Shown one piece after another: positions 8,169-16,235 of a stretch of DNA of 64,000 nucleotides (positions are counted from its first letter, which is position 1; each line of letters opens with the position of its first letter). Below the pieces are notes generated by a model, which was not told the origin of the DNA, made no database searches, and saw only the letters and a list, made by a program, of their open reading frames with translations. The position numbers and the translations under genes were made by a program. The stretch is from Cypionkella sp. GTDB lineage: Bacteria > Pseudomonadota > Alphaproteobacteria > Rhodobacterales > Rhodobacteraceae. The DNA lies in contig NZ_JAUSBA010000035.1 in NCBI RefSeq assembly GCF_030652235.1, forward strand, positions 23,614 through 87,613. Direction: 5' to 3'.

Positions 8169-10156
8169 CCCAGATGCTTTCACAATTCGTGGATTTCCTT
8201 GGCGCCCATCAAATGCTGGCGATCTTTTTTGCCTTCCTTGTGGCGTTTGGCGAGGCGCTCTTGATCATCGGACTGTTCGTGCCCTCGACGACGGTTCTGG
8301 TTGGTCTGGGCGCCTTGATCGGGCTGGGAAAGATGGCCTTTCTGCCAGTCTTTGCGGCGACCGTTGCCGGGGCCATTGCCGGAGATGCCTTGTCTTTTTG
8401 GGCGGGCGTGCATTGGAAACAGCAAATCCGCACCTTCTGGCCATTCGCGCGCTATAGCGCGCTGATGGCCAAGGGCGAGCAGTTCATTGCGCGCCATGGC
8501 GGCAAGAGCATTTTCATCGTCCGTTTCATACCTGGCGTGAAGGCAGTGGTGCCAACGATTGCTGGAATGATGGGCATGACCGCGACACGTTTTGCGCTGG
8601 TCAATGTCGGGTCGGCTTTCGTTTGGGCCGCGGCGCATCTGCTGCCTGGCATCGCTTTGGGGCGTGGGCTTCAGGTCGTGCATGCCGCCAATCCCCGCTT
8701 TGCCATCCTCGCGGGGCTCGGCGCGGCGGCCGCGTTGCTGGCCTGGGCCGCATTGCGCCTTGTGCGGGGCATTCTGGTCCCTGCGGCCGACCGGGGCCGC
8801 CAACGCCTGGCACTTTGGCTTGAGCGTCAGGGTGGCCGCAGCGGAGCTTTGGCTCGTGTCTTGCGAAATCACGACCGGATGCTGGAGGCGGCTGCCTTGA
8901 TCGGGCTGGCACTCGTTGCACTTGCCAGCTTTGCGCTGCTGCTTGTCGCAGTGATCTTTGATCCGGAAATGGCGCTGGCGGATGCGGCGATCGGGCAGTT
9001 CGTGCAGGGACTGCGTACGGATTGGGCCACATCTGCGATGGTTGGCATCACCATGTTGGGTGATATGGCGGTGTTGCTGCCGGTGGCGCTGCTCCTGATC
9101 GCGGTCCTTGCAGTCGGCAGACAATGGGCGCTGGCAGGGTCTGTGGCGGCAGCAAGCGTTGCCGGAGTTGTCTTTGTGCCTTTGTTCAAGACGCTGCTGC
9201 ACCGCGCGCGCCCGATCCCGATGTACCAAGGCGCTGACGGGTTCAGCTTTCCCAGCGGCCATTCCACATTGGCCACCATCATCTTCGGCATGCTTGCCCT
9301 GTTCGTGGCGCAATCCTTGCCCGCAAGGTTTCGCAGTGTAGTTTACGGCAGCTTTGCCACCTTGATTGCGCTGATCGGGCTGTCGCGCGTCTATCTGCAG
9401 GCGCATTGGCCCAGTGATGTGCTGGCGGGGATGCTGTTCGGCGGTGCTTTGGTCAGCGTCGTCGCCCTGCTCATGCATACGCGGGTCGTGGCCGTTCCGC
9501 GCCGGATGTTTGCCGTGCTGATGGTCATCGGGCTGGGCATCATGCCGCTGCATCTATGGACTGGCTGGGCCACTGCTGCTGCCCGCTATGACGCCACTCC
9601 GCCCGTGACGACGCTTGCCGCAGCTGACTGGTTGGCGACCGGTTGGCAGCAGCAGCCCACCCATCGCATCTTGCTGGATGGTGACCCGGGCGAGCCGATG
9701 CTGCTGCAAACCACCTGGCCTCTGGCAGACCTGGGGACCGCATTCGAGGCTGCCGGATGGCAATCATCGCAGGCCACACTGTCGGGCGAGATCCTTTCGG
9801 CCGTCCTGCCGTCTCGTCAAACTCTAGGCAGTCACCCGCCCTGGCCGATGACGCATCTAGGTCGCTCAGCTTTGGCGACCCTCACCAAGATGGAAGCCAA
9901 TGATCAGCGCATGGTGTTGCGTATCTGGGGAACGCAAACTCTGGTGCAGGATGGCACAGGCCGTGCCCCGCTCCTCTTGGTGTCACTGACTGCTGACAGG
10001 CTGGACGCGGTCGTTTTCGGATATGCGCAACTGGAGCAGGCGTCATTTGGGCCTGACCAGCTGGCCACCGAAAAGGCCGCATTTGTGGCGGCGCTGCCTC
10101 AAACTGATGGGGTTCCGAGCAGGATTGTCGATCTGCCACTTGCCGCCGCGCAGTGA
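8165..10156 (+). CDS. DedA - PAP2 phosphatase - LssY-type fusion membrane protein
   Basis: The 663-residue protein joins three parts. Residues 1-200 are a DedA/SNARE-associated domain with the FIVRFIPGVKAVVPTIAGMMGM motif. Residues about 235-445 are a PAP2 phosphatase with all three motifs: KTLLHRARP, FPSGHST and SRVYLQAHWPSD. The C-terminal 190 residues, with repeated WLATGWQQQPTHR and LWGTQ-like strands, match the LssY C-terminal domain layout. DedA proteins move polyprenyl phosphate or lipids across the membrane, and PAP2 enzymes remove lipid pyrophosphates or phosphates. I infer a role in undecaprenyl-phosphate or phospholipid recycling. It overlaps the kinase stop (ATGA), so the sensor operon includes this lipid enzyme. 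Confidence 0.9.
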   Translation: MTQMLSQFVDFLGAHQMLAIFFAFLVAFGEALLIIGLFVPSTTVLVGLGALIGLGKMAFLPVFAATVAGAIAGDALSFWAGVHWKQQIRTFWPFARYSALMAKGEQFIARHGGKSIFIVRFIPGVKAVVPTIAGMMGMTATRFALVNVGSAFVWAAAHLLPGIALGRGLQVVHAANPRFAILAGLGAAAALLAWAALRLVRGILVPAADRGRQRLALWLERQGGRSGALARVLRNHDRMLEAAALIGLALVALASFALLLVAVIFDPEMALADAAIGQFVQGLRTDWATSAMVGITMLGDMAVLLPVALLLIAVLAVGRQWALAGSVAAASVAGVVFVPLFKTLLHRARPIPMYQGADGFSFPSGHSTLATIIFGMLALFVAQSLPARFRSVVYGSFATLIALIGLSRVYLQAHWPSDVLAGMLFGGALVSVVALLMHTRVVAVPRRMFAVLMVIGLGIMPLHLWTGWATAAARYDATPPVTTLAAADWLATGWQQQPTHRILLDGDPGEPMLLQTTWPLADLGTAFEAAGWQSSQATLSGEILSAVLPSRQTLGSHPPWPMTHLGRSALATLTKMEANDQRMVLRIWGTQTLVQDGTGRAPLLLVSLTADRLDAVVFGYAQLEQASFGPDQLATEKAAFVAALPQTDGVPSRIVDLPLAAAQ

Positions 10157-10174
10157 TCGCTCCGGGTTTCGATT

Positions 10175-10795
10175 TTACAGGTTGCGTGGAAAGATGGCAC
10201 CCGGAAGACCGAGCCTGCGAAGCGCTGTCTCGTAGATCGAGACCAGCCGGGGATAGAACAGGCGATGAAGAAGCGGATCAGCCATCCGGATCAAGAAAGA
10301 CGCAAAGGCGGCAACAACAAAAGCGCCGAGCATGTCCAAGGGAAAATGAACCCCGAGGTAGATGCGTGACCAGGCCACGGCAAAGCCCAAAAGCAGAAGC
10401 GCGCCGCCCCAGCGCCGACTTTCCGCGCAGAAAAGTAGAGGTATTGCAAGAGAAAACATCAATGTGGCGTGGTCACTTGGAAACGACGCTTCTGCGGCAT
10501 GGTCCAGCAATTGCCGCCCCAGCCCGATCTCGAAGGGTCTTGGGTGATACCAGATTGCAGAAATTCCCTGCGCGATACCCAAGCCGATCAATGCAGCGCA
10601 TGTCGCATCGAGTAGCGCAAATCTGACGGCCCTGCCGCGCCGAACCCATGCATGGATCATCAGGATCATCGCGAGATTGATAGTCCAGTTTGCCAAAATT
10701 TTGGCAATTGTGATGACAAAAGCCGGGGCTTGCACACCGGCGTTGATCGCAAGAAATGCGCTTTGGTTCCAAAGTTCTACGGCTGACACCGACAT
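10175..10795 (-). CDS. PAP2-family phosphatase, undecaprenyl-diphosphatase type
   Basis: The 206-residue membrane protein has about five helices and the PAP2 motifs: WYHPRPFEIGLG for the first, ASFPSDHATLMF for the second and SRIYLGVHFPLDMLGA for the third. The PSDH and SR-x5-H-x3-D residues are complete. This pattern is that of BcrC/YbjG enzymes, which recycle undecaprenyl pyrophosphate and give bacitracin or envelope-stress tolerance. It converges with the LssY-like fusion gene, leaving 18 bases between, and is 9 bases downstream of the cytochrome b561 gene on the same strand, so these two probably form an operon. Confidence 0.85.
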   Translation of the reverse strand: MSVSAVELWNQSAFLAINAGVQAPAFVITIAKILANWTINLAMILMIHAWVRRGRAVRFALLDATCAALIGLGIAQGISAIWYHPRPFEIGLGRQLLDHAAEASFPSDHATLMFSLAIPLLFCAESRRWGGALLLLGFAVAWSRIYLGVHFPLDMLGAFVVAAFASFLIRMADPLLHRLFYPRLVSIYETALRRLGLPGAIFPRNL

Positions 10796-10804
10796 ATTAT
10801 TACC

Positions 10805-11416
10805 TTATCGCCCAAAAGCCCACATCGTCGACAGGCGCATCGACCGCAACAGATGGTGCAGCATGGCGAGACCAGCGTGGGCAATCAGGTAAGCCCAAAC
10901 CAGATTGGCCAGCGCAAGATGTACCGTCATCGCGATCATCCCATCCGGTTCGGCCGAATGCAGACCAAGTGCGACCTGCACGAAATAAACCGCGCCGGAG
11001 GCGGCCATCGCCGAGATCAGCACAAGACCAAGGCCGTGAATGGCCGAAGGCAATGCCGCCTCCGGGTCATGCTCGGGAAGGCGCAGCTTCAACGCTGCCC
11101 CGGCATACACCTTGATATCTCGCCCCAGTGCCGCCAAACGCCGCCCGGAAAACCACGGCAGCAGCGCGCCAAGGTCTGTCCCGCGCGACCTAAGCAGAAT
11201 TGTCATCCAAAGCCCGAACGCCAGAACCGTGGCCGAAATGCCCGAATACCGATGAACCTGAAACAGGATGTCGCCGGCCTGCACATCGTCTGGTCCGTGC
11301 ATCTGCAGGCTGGTCAAAAGCTGGGTCACGATGGCAAGGGCCAAACCCGCGTGCAACAGGCGGGTTGCGCGATTGTGCCGGGTTTGAAGGTTTGTGTTGT
11401 GATCGGTGCTGGGCAT
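10805..11416 (-). CDS. Cytochrome b561-type membrane protein
   Basis: The 203-residue protein has four to five transmembrane helices with the heme-ligand histidines of the b561/hydrogenase b-type family: RLLHAGLAL, LFQVHRYSG, AIHGLGLVL and AYLIAHAGLAMLHHLL. Such proteins carry electrons across the inner membrane, often to periplasmic partners. The start MPSTDHNTN at 11416 is preferred because HAGLALAIV follows as helix 1. The open frame runs 31 codons further but through the operator at 11505. It is divergent from the MFS gene and upstream of the PAP2 gene. Confidence 0.8.
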   Translation of the reverse strand: MPSTDHNTNLQTRHNRATRLLHAGLALAIVTQLLTSLQMHGPDDVQAGDILFQVHRYSGISATVLAFGLWMTILLRSRGTDLGALLPWFSGRRLAALGRDIKVYAGAALKLRLPEHDPEAALPSAIHGLGLVLISAMAASGAVYFVQVALGLHSAEPDGMIAMTVHLALANLVWAYLIAHAGLAMLHHLLRSMRLSTMWAFGR

Positions 11417-11504
11417 GTCGAGGTGTTCCAATTGGGGACGGCCAGAAAGAGGGGACCGTTGAGCTCCCTCTAAGTCCCCACTACCGCGACAGCCTTTCAA
11501 CCAA

Positions 11505-11520
11505 CTCACAAATTTGTAAG
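11505..11520. promoter_or_regulatory. Candidate operator CTCACA-N4-TGTAAG
   Basis: CTCACAAATTTGTAAG lies between the divergent cytochrome b561 (start 11416) and MFS (start 11612) genes. It is the second copy of the TTACA-N4-TGTAA type palindrome, and its right half extends to TGTAAGGTTGC, as at 12812. Confidence 0.5.
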
Positions 11521-11611
11521 GTTGCAGAGGGGCGTTGTGGTTGCGCAGATGCGAGATGACGACGCACAGTCCGGAAATCGCCCAGCCAGTTCATCGCCCG
11601 GAGCCAGCACA

Positions 11612-12808
11612 ATGTTCGCGTCCAACCGCAGCCAGATTCCGACCGGCATCTGGGTTTTAGGCTTTGTCAGCTTGCTGATGGATATCTCGTCCGAGATGAT
11701 CCACAGCCTGTTGCCTCTATTTATGGTCACCTCCTTAGGGGCCAGTGCGCTGATGATCGGGCTGATCGAGGGGCTGGCCGAAGCAACAGCTCTGATCGTC
11801 AAGGTGTTTTCGGGTGTGCTGAGTGATTGGTTCGGGCGGCGCAAAGGCTTGGCGCTGATCGGCTACGGGCTTGGGGCGGGCACAAAGCCGCTGTTCGCCC
11901 TTGCCCCGAGTGTGGGTGTCGTGTTGGCCGCGCGGCTCTTGGATCGCGTGGGCAAGGGCATTCGCGGCGCACCGCGCGATGCGCTTGTCGCTGATATCGC
12001 ACCACCCGAGTTGCGCGGTGCTGCGTTTGGATTGCGCCAGTCGCTGGATACAGTCGGTGCATTTGCCGGGCCGCTGATTGCGGTGGGGCTGATGTTGCTG
12101 TGGTCAAACAATTTTCAGGCAGTGTTCTGGGTGGCGGTGATCCCCGGTGCGATGGCAGTGGCCCTTCTGGCCTTTGGGGTAAAGGAGCCACCGCCAAAGG
12201 CCGGAGCGATCCGGCAAAACCCGATCCGGCGCGCCAATCTTGCCCGTCTGCCGCCCGCCTATTGGCAGGTGGTTGGCGTTGGTGCGGTGTTCACATTGGC
12301 CCGCTTCAGCGAGGCGTTTCTGGTCCTGCGCGCCCAGCAAAGCGGCATCCCGCTGGCCACCGTGCCGCTGGTCATGGTGGCAATGAACCTGGTCTACGCA
12401 GTGTCGGCATACCCGCTAGGCGATCTTTCTGATCGCATCAGCCACAAATCCCTGTTGATCGGGGGGCTGGTCTTGCTGATCGTGGCGGACCTGATCCTTG
12501 CCAGTTCCGCCCATTGGGCCGTGGTGCTAGCCGGTGTGGCGGTCTGGGGCTTTCACATGGGTATGACGCAAGGCCTCTTGGCGGTCATGGTGGCCGACAC
12601 CGCCCCGGCAGACCTGCGTGGTACGGCTTACGGCTTTTTCAACCTGGTCAGTGGTCTTGCGCTCTTGATCGCAAGCCTTGTGGCGGGGCTCTTGTGGGAC
12701 AGCCTTGGTGCCCCGGCAACGTTCTTGACGGGGGCCGTGTTCAGTGCTGCGGCCTTGGTTCTGCTGTTCAAGCGTGGCGGAAATCTGCGCACCGCGCGCG
12801 GGGCCTGA
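11612..12808 (+). CDS. Major facilitator superfamily transporter
   Basis: The 398-residue protein has 12 hydrophobic helices and the MFS loop motif between helices 2 and 3 (GVLSDWFGRRKGLALIGYG) with a related loop in the second half (YPLGDLSDRISHKSLLIGG). LLDRVGKGIRGAPRDALVAD is typical of a subgroup of uncharacterised drug or metabolite exporters. The start at 11612 has GGAG about 8 bases upstream; an in-frame start at 11522 lacks this and overlaps the operator region. The substrate is unknown. It is the only gene of its transcript before the PepSY gene and is divergent from cytochrome b561. Confidence 0.85.
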   Translation: MFASNRSQIPTGIWVLGFVSLLMDISSEMIHSLLPLFMVTSLGASALMIGLIEGLAEATALIVKVFSGVLSDWFGRRKGLALIGYGLGAGTKPLFALAPSVGVVLAARLLDRVGKGIRGAPRDALVADIAPPELRGAAFGLRQSLDTVGAFAGPLIAVGLMLLWSNNFQAVFWVAVIPGAMAVALLAFGVKEPPPKAGAIRQNPIRRANLARLPPAYWQVVGVGAVFTLARFSEAFLVLRAQQSGIPLATVPLVMVAMNLVYAVSAYPLGDLSDRISHKSLLIGGLVLLIVADLILASSAHWAVVLAGVAVWGFHMGMTQGLLAVMVADTAPADLRGTAYGFFNLVSGLALLIASLVAGLLWDSLGAPATFLTGAVFSAAALVLLFKRGGNLRTARGA

Positions 12809-12811
12809 GGT

Positions 12812-12839
12812 TGTAAGGCTGCTGACAACTGAGTGTAAG
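12812..12839. promoter_or_regulatory. Two direct TGTAAG half-sites, 22 bp apart
   Basis: TGTAAGGCTGC at 12812 and TGTAAGATGGC at 12834 are repeated with a period of 22 bases (two helical turns), about 65-90 bases before the PepSY gene. They match the right half of the palindromes at 11505 and 13420. Direct repeats are the usual target of OmpR-type regulators. Confidence 0.4.
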
Positions 12840-12902
12840 ATGGCAACCCCATCTCTCCTTCATCAGGCCGCAACCAGCGGTCATGATTGACTGGAGAGAC
12901 CC

Positions 12903-13343
12903 ATGGAAACGAAGACTTCCCTGACGATCACTGGCGCGCTTCTTGCGCTTTCCCTGATTTCTGGCACCTCGGCCTTTGCCGAAATCCCGACTGTCGGTAT
13001 CGAAGACCAGATGGCCGAAGCGCAGGCATTCCTGGCCTCGCCCACGAGCCTGTCCCAGGCGATTGTTGCCGCAGAAGCGGCCGCCGGCGGCAAGGTGTCG
13101 ACCATCGAATACCAGAGCGGGGAAAACGGTGCGCCTGACCTGATCATGGCCGATGTGGTGCTTGCCGACGGCAGCGAGAAAACCGTCGCCATCAATCCCG
13201 CCGATGGCAAAGTGATGAACGTCACGCTGGCCGAAAATGATCAGCAGGGGGCGAACAGGACAGCGGCGCCGAGAATGAGAACGGCGGCGAAAATGGCAGT
13301 GACAGCGAGCAGGATGGCGAAAACGCCAATAACTGATCTCTGA
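12903..13343 (+). CDS. PepSY-domain secreted protein, tail probably frameshifted
   Basis: A signal peptide (METKTSLTITGALLALSLISG, cleavage after AFA) precedes one PepSY domain: LSQAIVAAEAAAGGKVSTIEYQ, then LADGSEKTVAINPADGKVMN. PepSY proteins are thought to inhibit or modulate envelope enzymes or bind metal. The last 30 residues as read are basic and Met/Arg-rich (RTAAPRMRTAAKMAV). In the frame reached by adding one G to the five-G run at 13247-13251, the same DNA encodes an acidic tail, NENGGENGSDSEQDGENA, ending at 13336. That is a much more plausible secreted tail. Either a sequencing error or a real slip-prone tract explains this. A strong terminator follows at 13353. Confidence 0.8.
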   Translation: METKTSLTITGALLALSLISGTSAFAEIPTVGIEDQMAEAQAFLASPTSLSQAIVAAEAAAGGKVSTIEYQSGENGAPDLIMADVVLADGSEKTVAINPADGKVMNVTLAENDQQGANRTAAPRMRTAAKMAVTASRMAKTPITDL

Positions 13344-13352
13344 CGCAATGCC

Positions 13353-13388
13353 AGGACAAGGCGGTGCCGCAAGGCACCGCCTTGTCCT
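13353..13388 (+). terminator. Strong hairpin terminator after the PepSY gene
   Basis: AGGACAAGGCGGTGCC (13353-13368) pairs perfectly with GGCACCGCCTTGTCCT (13373-13388) over a GCAA tetraloop. Only a short T-stretch follows (TTG). The 16-bp perfect stem separates the PepSY transcript from the ABC operon. Confidence 0.8.
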
Positions 13389-13419
13389 TTGCCCAGAGGC
13401 CATCACCGGAAAAACCCAC

Positions 13420-13435
13420 ATTACAAAACTGTAAG
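13420..13435. promoter_or_regulatory. Candidate operator ATTACA-N4-TGTAAG
   Basis: ATTACAAAACTGTAAG lies about 90 bases before the ABC ATPase gene, directly after the preceding terminator. It is the third copy of the TTACA-N4-TGTAA palindrome in this block. Confidence 0.5.
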
Positions 13436-13523
13436 TTGGGCGAAAGGACGCTGCGGTGTGGGGCAGACAAACAGGGTCCATCGAGAACCCGCCCACACGG
13501 CCCCCCCAGAAAAGGAAGCCCCA

Positions 13524-14273
13524 ATGCCTGAACCCATGATCCGGTTGAACCGGCTAACCCAATCCTTTGATGGGGTGACCGCCGTTGATGCCCTGTCGAT
13601 GGACATCGCCGAAGGCGAGATCTTCGGCTTTCTCGGTCACAACGGCGCGGGCAAAACGACGACAATCCAGATGCTAACCACATTGGCGCGTCCCGCCTCT
13701 GGGACGGCGACCGTGGCAGGGCATGACATCTGCAGTGAGCCGTTGGAAGTGCGGCGCCGCATCGGCTATGTCCCCGAAAACGTGCGGCTTTACGACACCC
13801 TGACCGCAGCTGAGAACCTGATTTTCTTTGCCCGCCTGTCGGGCGTGGCGGACCCGAAGCGGCGCGTGGCAGAGGTGCTTGACCTCTTGGAGTGCACCTA
13901 TCTGGCCGACAAGCGTGTGGGGGGCTTTTCCAAGGGGATGCGTCAGCGTGTCGGACTTGCTCAGGCCATTCTGCACCAGCCCGCAGTCCTGTTTCTGGAT
14001 GAGCCCACATCAGGACTCGACCCGATGGGCATCAAGATGCTGCGCGACCTGGTGATGCGCCTGAATACCGAATTCGGGATGACCATCTTCATGAACACCC
14101 ATCTGATTTCCGAGATTGCCAAGACCTGCACAAGCATAGCGGTGCTGAGCCACGGCAAGCTGGTCTACCACGACCGGATTGAAGCAGTGACCGCCCGCTA
14201 TGGCGACGACGCGGCCTTGGAGGAGCTTTACCTGTCGCTGACCCCGGTTGGCCGTCTGGCCGAGGTGGCGTGA
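13524..14273 (+). CDS. ABC transporter ATP-binding protein
   Basis: The 249-residue ATPase has Walker A GHNGAGKTT, the Q-loop region (ENVRLYDTLTAAENL), signature FSKGMRQRVGLAQ, Walker B LFLDEPTSGLDP and the H-loop NTHLISE. It belongs to the CcmA/NosF/GldA type that works with ABC-2 permeases. The start at 13524 has AAGGAAG upstream. The next gene begins on its stop (TGATG at 14271-14275). Together with two permeases and a secreted calcium-repeat protein it forms a four-gene operon. Confidence 0.93.
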   Translation: MPEPMIRLNRLTQSFDGVTAVDALSMDIAEGEIFGFLGHNGAGKTTTIQMLTTLARPASGTATVAGHDICSEPLEVRRRIGYVPENVRLYDTLTAAENLIFFARLSGVADPKRRVAEVLDLLECTYLADKRVGGFSKGMRQRVGLAQAILHQPAVLFLDEPTSGLDPMGIKMLRDLVMRLNTEFGMTIFMNTHLISEIAKTCTSIAVLSHGKLVYHDRIEAVTARYGDDAALEELYLSLTPVGRLAEVA

Positions 14274-15217
14274 TGGAAGCTGCACCCTCACCCGGCTGGC
14301 TGATCGCCCGCCAATCCGCTCGCTTTGTGCTGCGCGAACGAACGGTGGCACTTCTGTCGCTGATGTTCGTCGTTCTTGTTCTGGTTTCAGCCTGGCTCGG
14401 CTGGTCCGCGACCTCGACGGTCAACCGCATCTATCTGGATGCGGCGGCCTTTCTGCAAGCGGCAGGCCAGCCGGTGCCGACGAACCCGGTTCTGGACATC
14501 TCGCCCCTGTCGTTGATGCGCAACATGTCGGTCTACGTAGCACTGATCGGGGCGCTTTCCGCCATCGTGATCGGCAATCGGCTGATTGGCCTTGATCGCA
14601 AGGCAGGAGTGTTGCCGCTGATCGGCATTCGTCCGCTTGGCCGAAATTCCTATGCAGCTGGTAAGATAGCAGCCCTGACCGGGTTAATTCTGGCTTTGGG
14701 CGCGGTGGCCGGAGTTGTAGCCGTTGCAACGTTTTTGATGCTGCCTGTCATCACATTGACGGGCACGCAGTGGGCCCAATTGGCCGGTTTCATGGCCGTA
14801 ACCACGCTTTACATGGGCATCTTCGGTCTGATCGGCCTCGCGGCAGGAACTTGGGCAAAGTCGGAAACCGTCGGGCTTTTGCTGCCCGTCACCCTCTGGC
14901 TGACCCTGACCTTCATCCTTCCGCAGCTGACCGCAAACCTGAACCCGACGGCTGCGATCAATCCGATTTCGGCGCTGGCCACCCCTCCCGACACCAGCTT
15001 CTTTCACGGGGCTGCTGTCGTACTTGGCCCCGTCTCGCTGGCCGATGCCTACAAGTTCGCCTCGGCGGCATTGCTTGACTACCTGCCGCAGGGCATCGCC
15101 TCGCCGTCCTTCATCCCGCCGGTGATCAACCTGGTCCTCGCGACCGGCCTCGCTGGCGCAATCGCCTGGCGCGCACTGACCCGGCTTTCCATGACGCAAG
15201 GAGAGTACAATGTCTGA
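14273..15217 (+). CDS. ABC-2 type permease (first)
   Basis: The 314-residue protein has six to seven hydrophobic helices with a large extracytoplasmic loop after helix 1 (residues about 40-85), as in NosY-like ABC-2 permeases. The segment IGLDRKAGVLPLIGIRPLGRNSYAAGKI is the cytoplasmic coupling region typical of this group. A GTG three bases earlier is possible. The ATG at 14273 overlaps the ATPase stop. It is paired with a second permease gene, so the transporter is probably a heterodimer. Confidence 0.85.
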   Translation: MEAAPSPGWLIARQSARFVLRERTVALLSLMFVVLVLVSAWLGWSATSTVNRIYLDAAAFLQAAGQPVPTNPVLDISPLSLMRNMSVYVALIGALSAIVIGNRLIGLDRKAGVLPLIGIRPLGRNSYAAGKIAALTGLILALGAVAGVVAVATFLMLPVITLTGTQWAQLAGFMAVTTLYMGIFGLIGLAAGTWAKSETVGLLLPVTLWLTLTFILPQLTANLNPTAAINPISALATPPDTSFFHGAAVVLGPVSLADAYKFASAALLDYLPQGIASPSFIPPVINLVLATGLAGAIAWRALTRLSMTQGEYNV

Positions 15218-16217
15218 CGCCGCCCTGAACTCCATCCGATTGAACCCAACCCCTGTCCGCACCATCGCCGGCAAGGATATCCGCGATGCGCTGCGCGACC
15301 GTTTCATCCTGATCGTCACCGCCTTTCTGGGCCTTGCAGCCCTGGTGGCCCTTGTGACGGGTGCCATTGCGTTGCGCAGCGACGTCGCCACATACGAAGC
15401 GGCCAAGGCGTCTCTGCTGGCGCTTGGCAAATCTGCGGATGCGATCAAGGCACCCGAGTTCTACCCGTTGCGCCTGCTGCGCGGCGCCATCGAGCAGATC
15501 GAGATCATCGGGGCCGCCATCGCCATCCTGATCGGCTATCGCTCGGCCGCCAGCGAACGCGGTCGGCAAACCCTGGCGCTGATGCTGACCCGCCCGATGC
15601 GCCGGTGGCAATTCGTGGCGGGCAAGGCCTTGGCCGGGATCGGCCTGCTGGCGGGCGGTCTTGCGCTGGTTCTGGGCGGGCTGACCCTGCTCTTGCACCT
15701 CATGTCCGGCATCGGGCTGGGCATGGATGATCTCCTGCGTATCGCCATCGTCTGGGCTGTGGCCGTGGCTTATACCGCCTGCTTCTTCCTGGTCAGTTTC
15801 ATCCTGTCGCTGCACATGAAGCAACCCAGCCACGCGCTGCTGGTCGCCTTTGCGATCTGGCTGACGCTGGTGCTGGTGGCGCCGCAGATCGGTGACACGC
15901 TGGACCCCGACAATCAGGTGGCCGGGGGCGTGTTCAAGCAGTTGAACATCGCCAAGCCCGATCAGATCCAGATCATGAAGGGCTTTGCGACTTTCGAGAC
16001 GGTGCGCGACGGCATCGAGCAGGCCTCTGTCACCAAACATTTCGAGCGGTTCACCTTCGCCGTGCTGGGGATCAAGGCGACCTATGCCGGGATGCCGCTT
16101 GGCCCGATCCTGATCGAAATGCTGGGCAATCTGATCTGGATTTTTCTCACTGCCCTCGGGCTCGGCGCACTTGCGCTGGCCCTTCCCCTCAACCCCGACC
16201 GGCTTGCAAAAGCCTGA
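15210..16217 (+). CDS. ABC-2 type permease (second)
   Basis: The 335-residue protein begins with a cytoplasmic helix (TIAGKDIRDALRDRFILIVTAF), then has six helices and the coupling segment ERGRQTLALMLTRPMRRWQFVAGKALAGIG. The same arrangement is seen in NosY and in the nosY gene at 43518 of this window, to which it is only distantly similar. It overlaps the previous gene by 8 bases. No substrate-binding protein is in the operon, which fits export rather than import. Confidence 0.85.
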   Translation: MSDAALNSIRLNPTPVRTIAGKDIRDALRDRFILIVTAFLGLAALVALVTGAIALRSDVATYEAAKASLLALGKSADAIKAPEFYPLRLLRGAIEQIEIIGAAIAILIGYRSAASERGRQTLALMLTRPMRRWQFVAGKALAGIGLLAGGLALVLGGLTLLLHLMSGIGLGMDDLLRIAIVWAVAVAYTACFFLVSFILSLHMKQPSHALLVAFAIWLTLVLVAPQIGDTLDPDNQVAGGVFKQLNIAKPDQIQIMKGFATFETVRDGIEQASVTKHFERFTFAVLGIKATYAGMPLGPILIEMLGNLIWIFLTALGLGALALALPLNPDRLAKA

Positions 16218-16235
16218 ACTCAAAGGAACTACACT

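Noticed and set aside
8180..9553. 457-codon frame antisense to the LssY-like gene
   Set aside because: High-GC antisense frame, His/Gln/Arg-rich without domain. The plus-strand gene has full PAP2 and DedA motifs.
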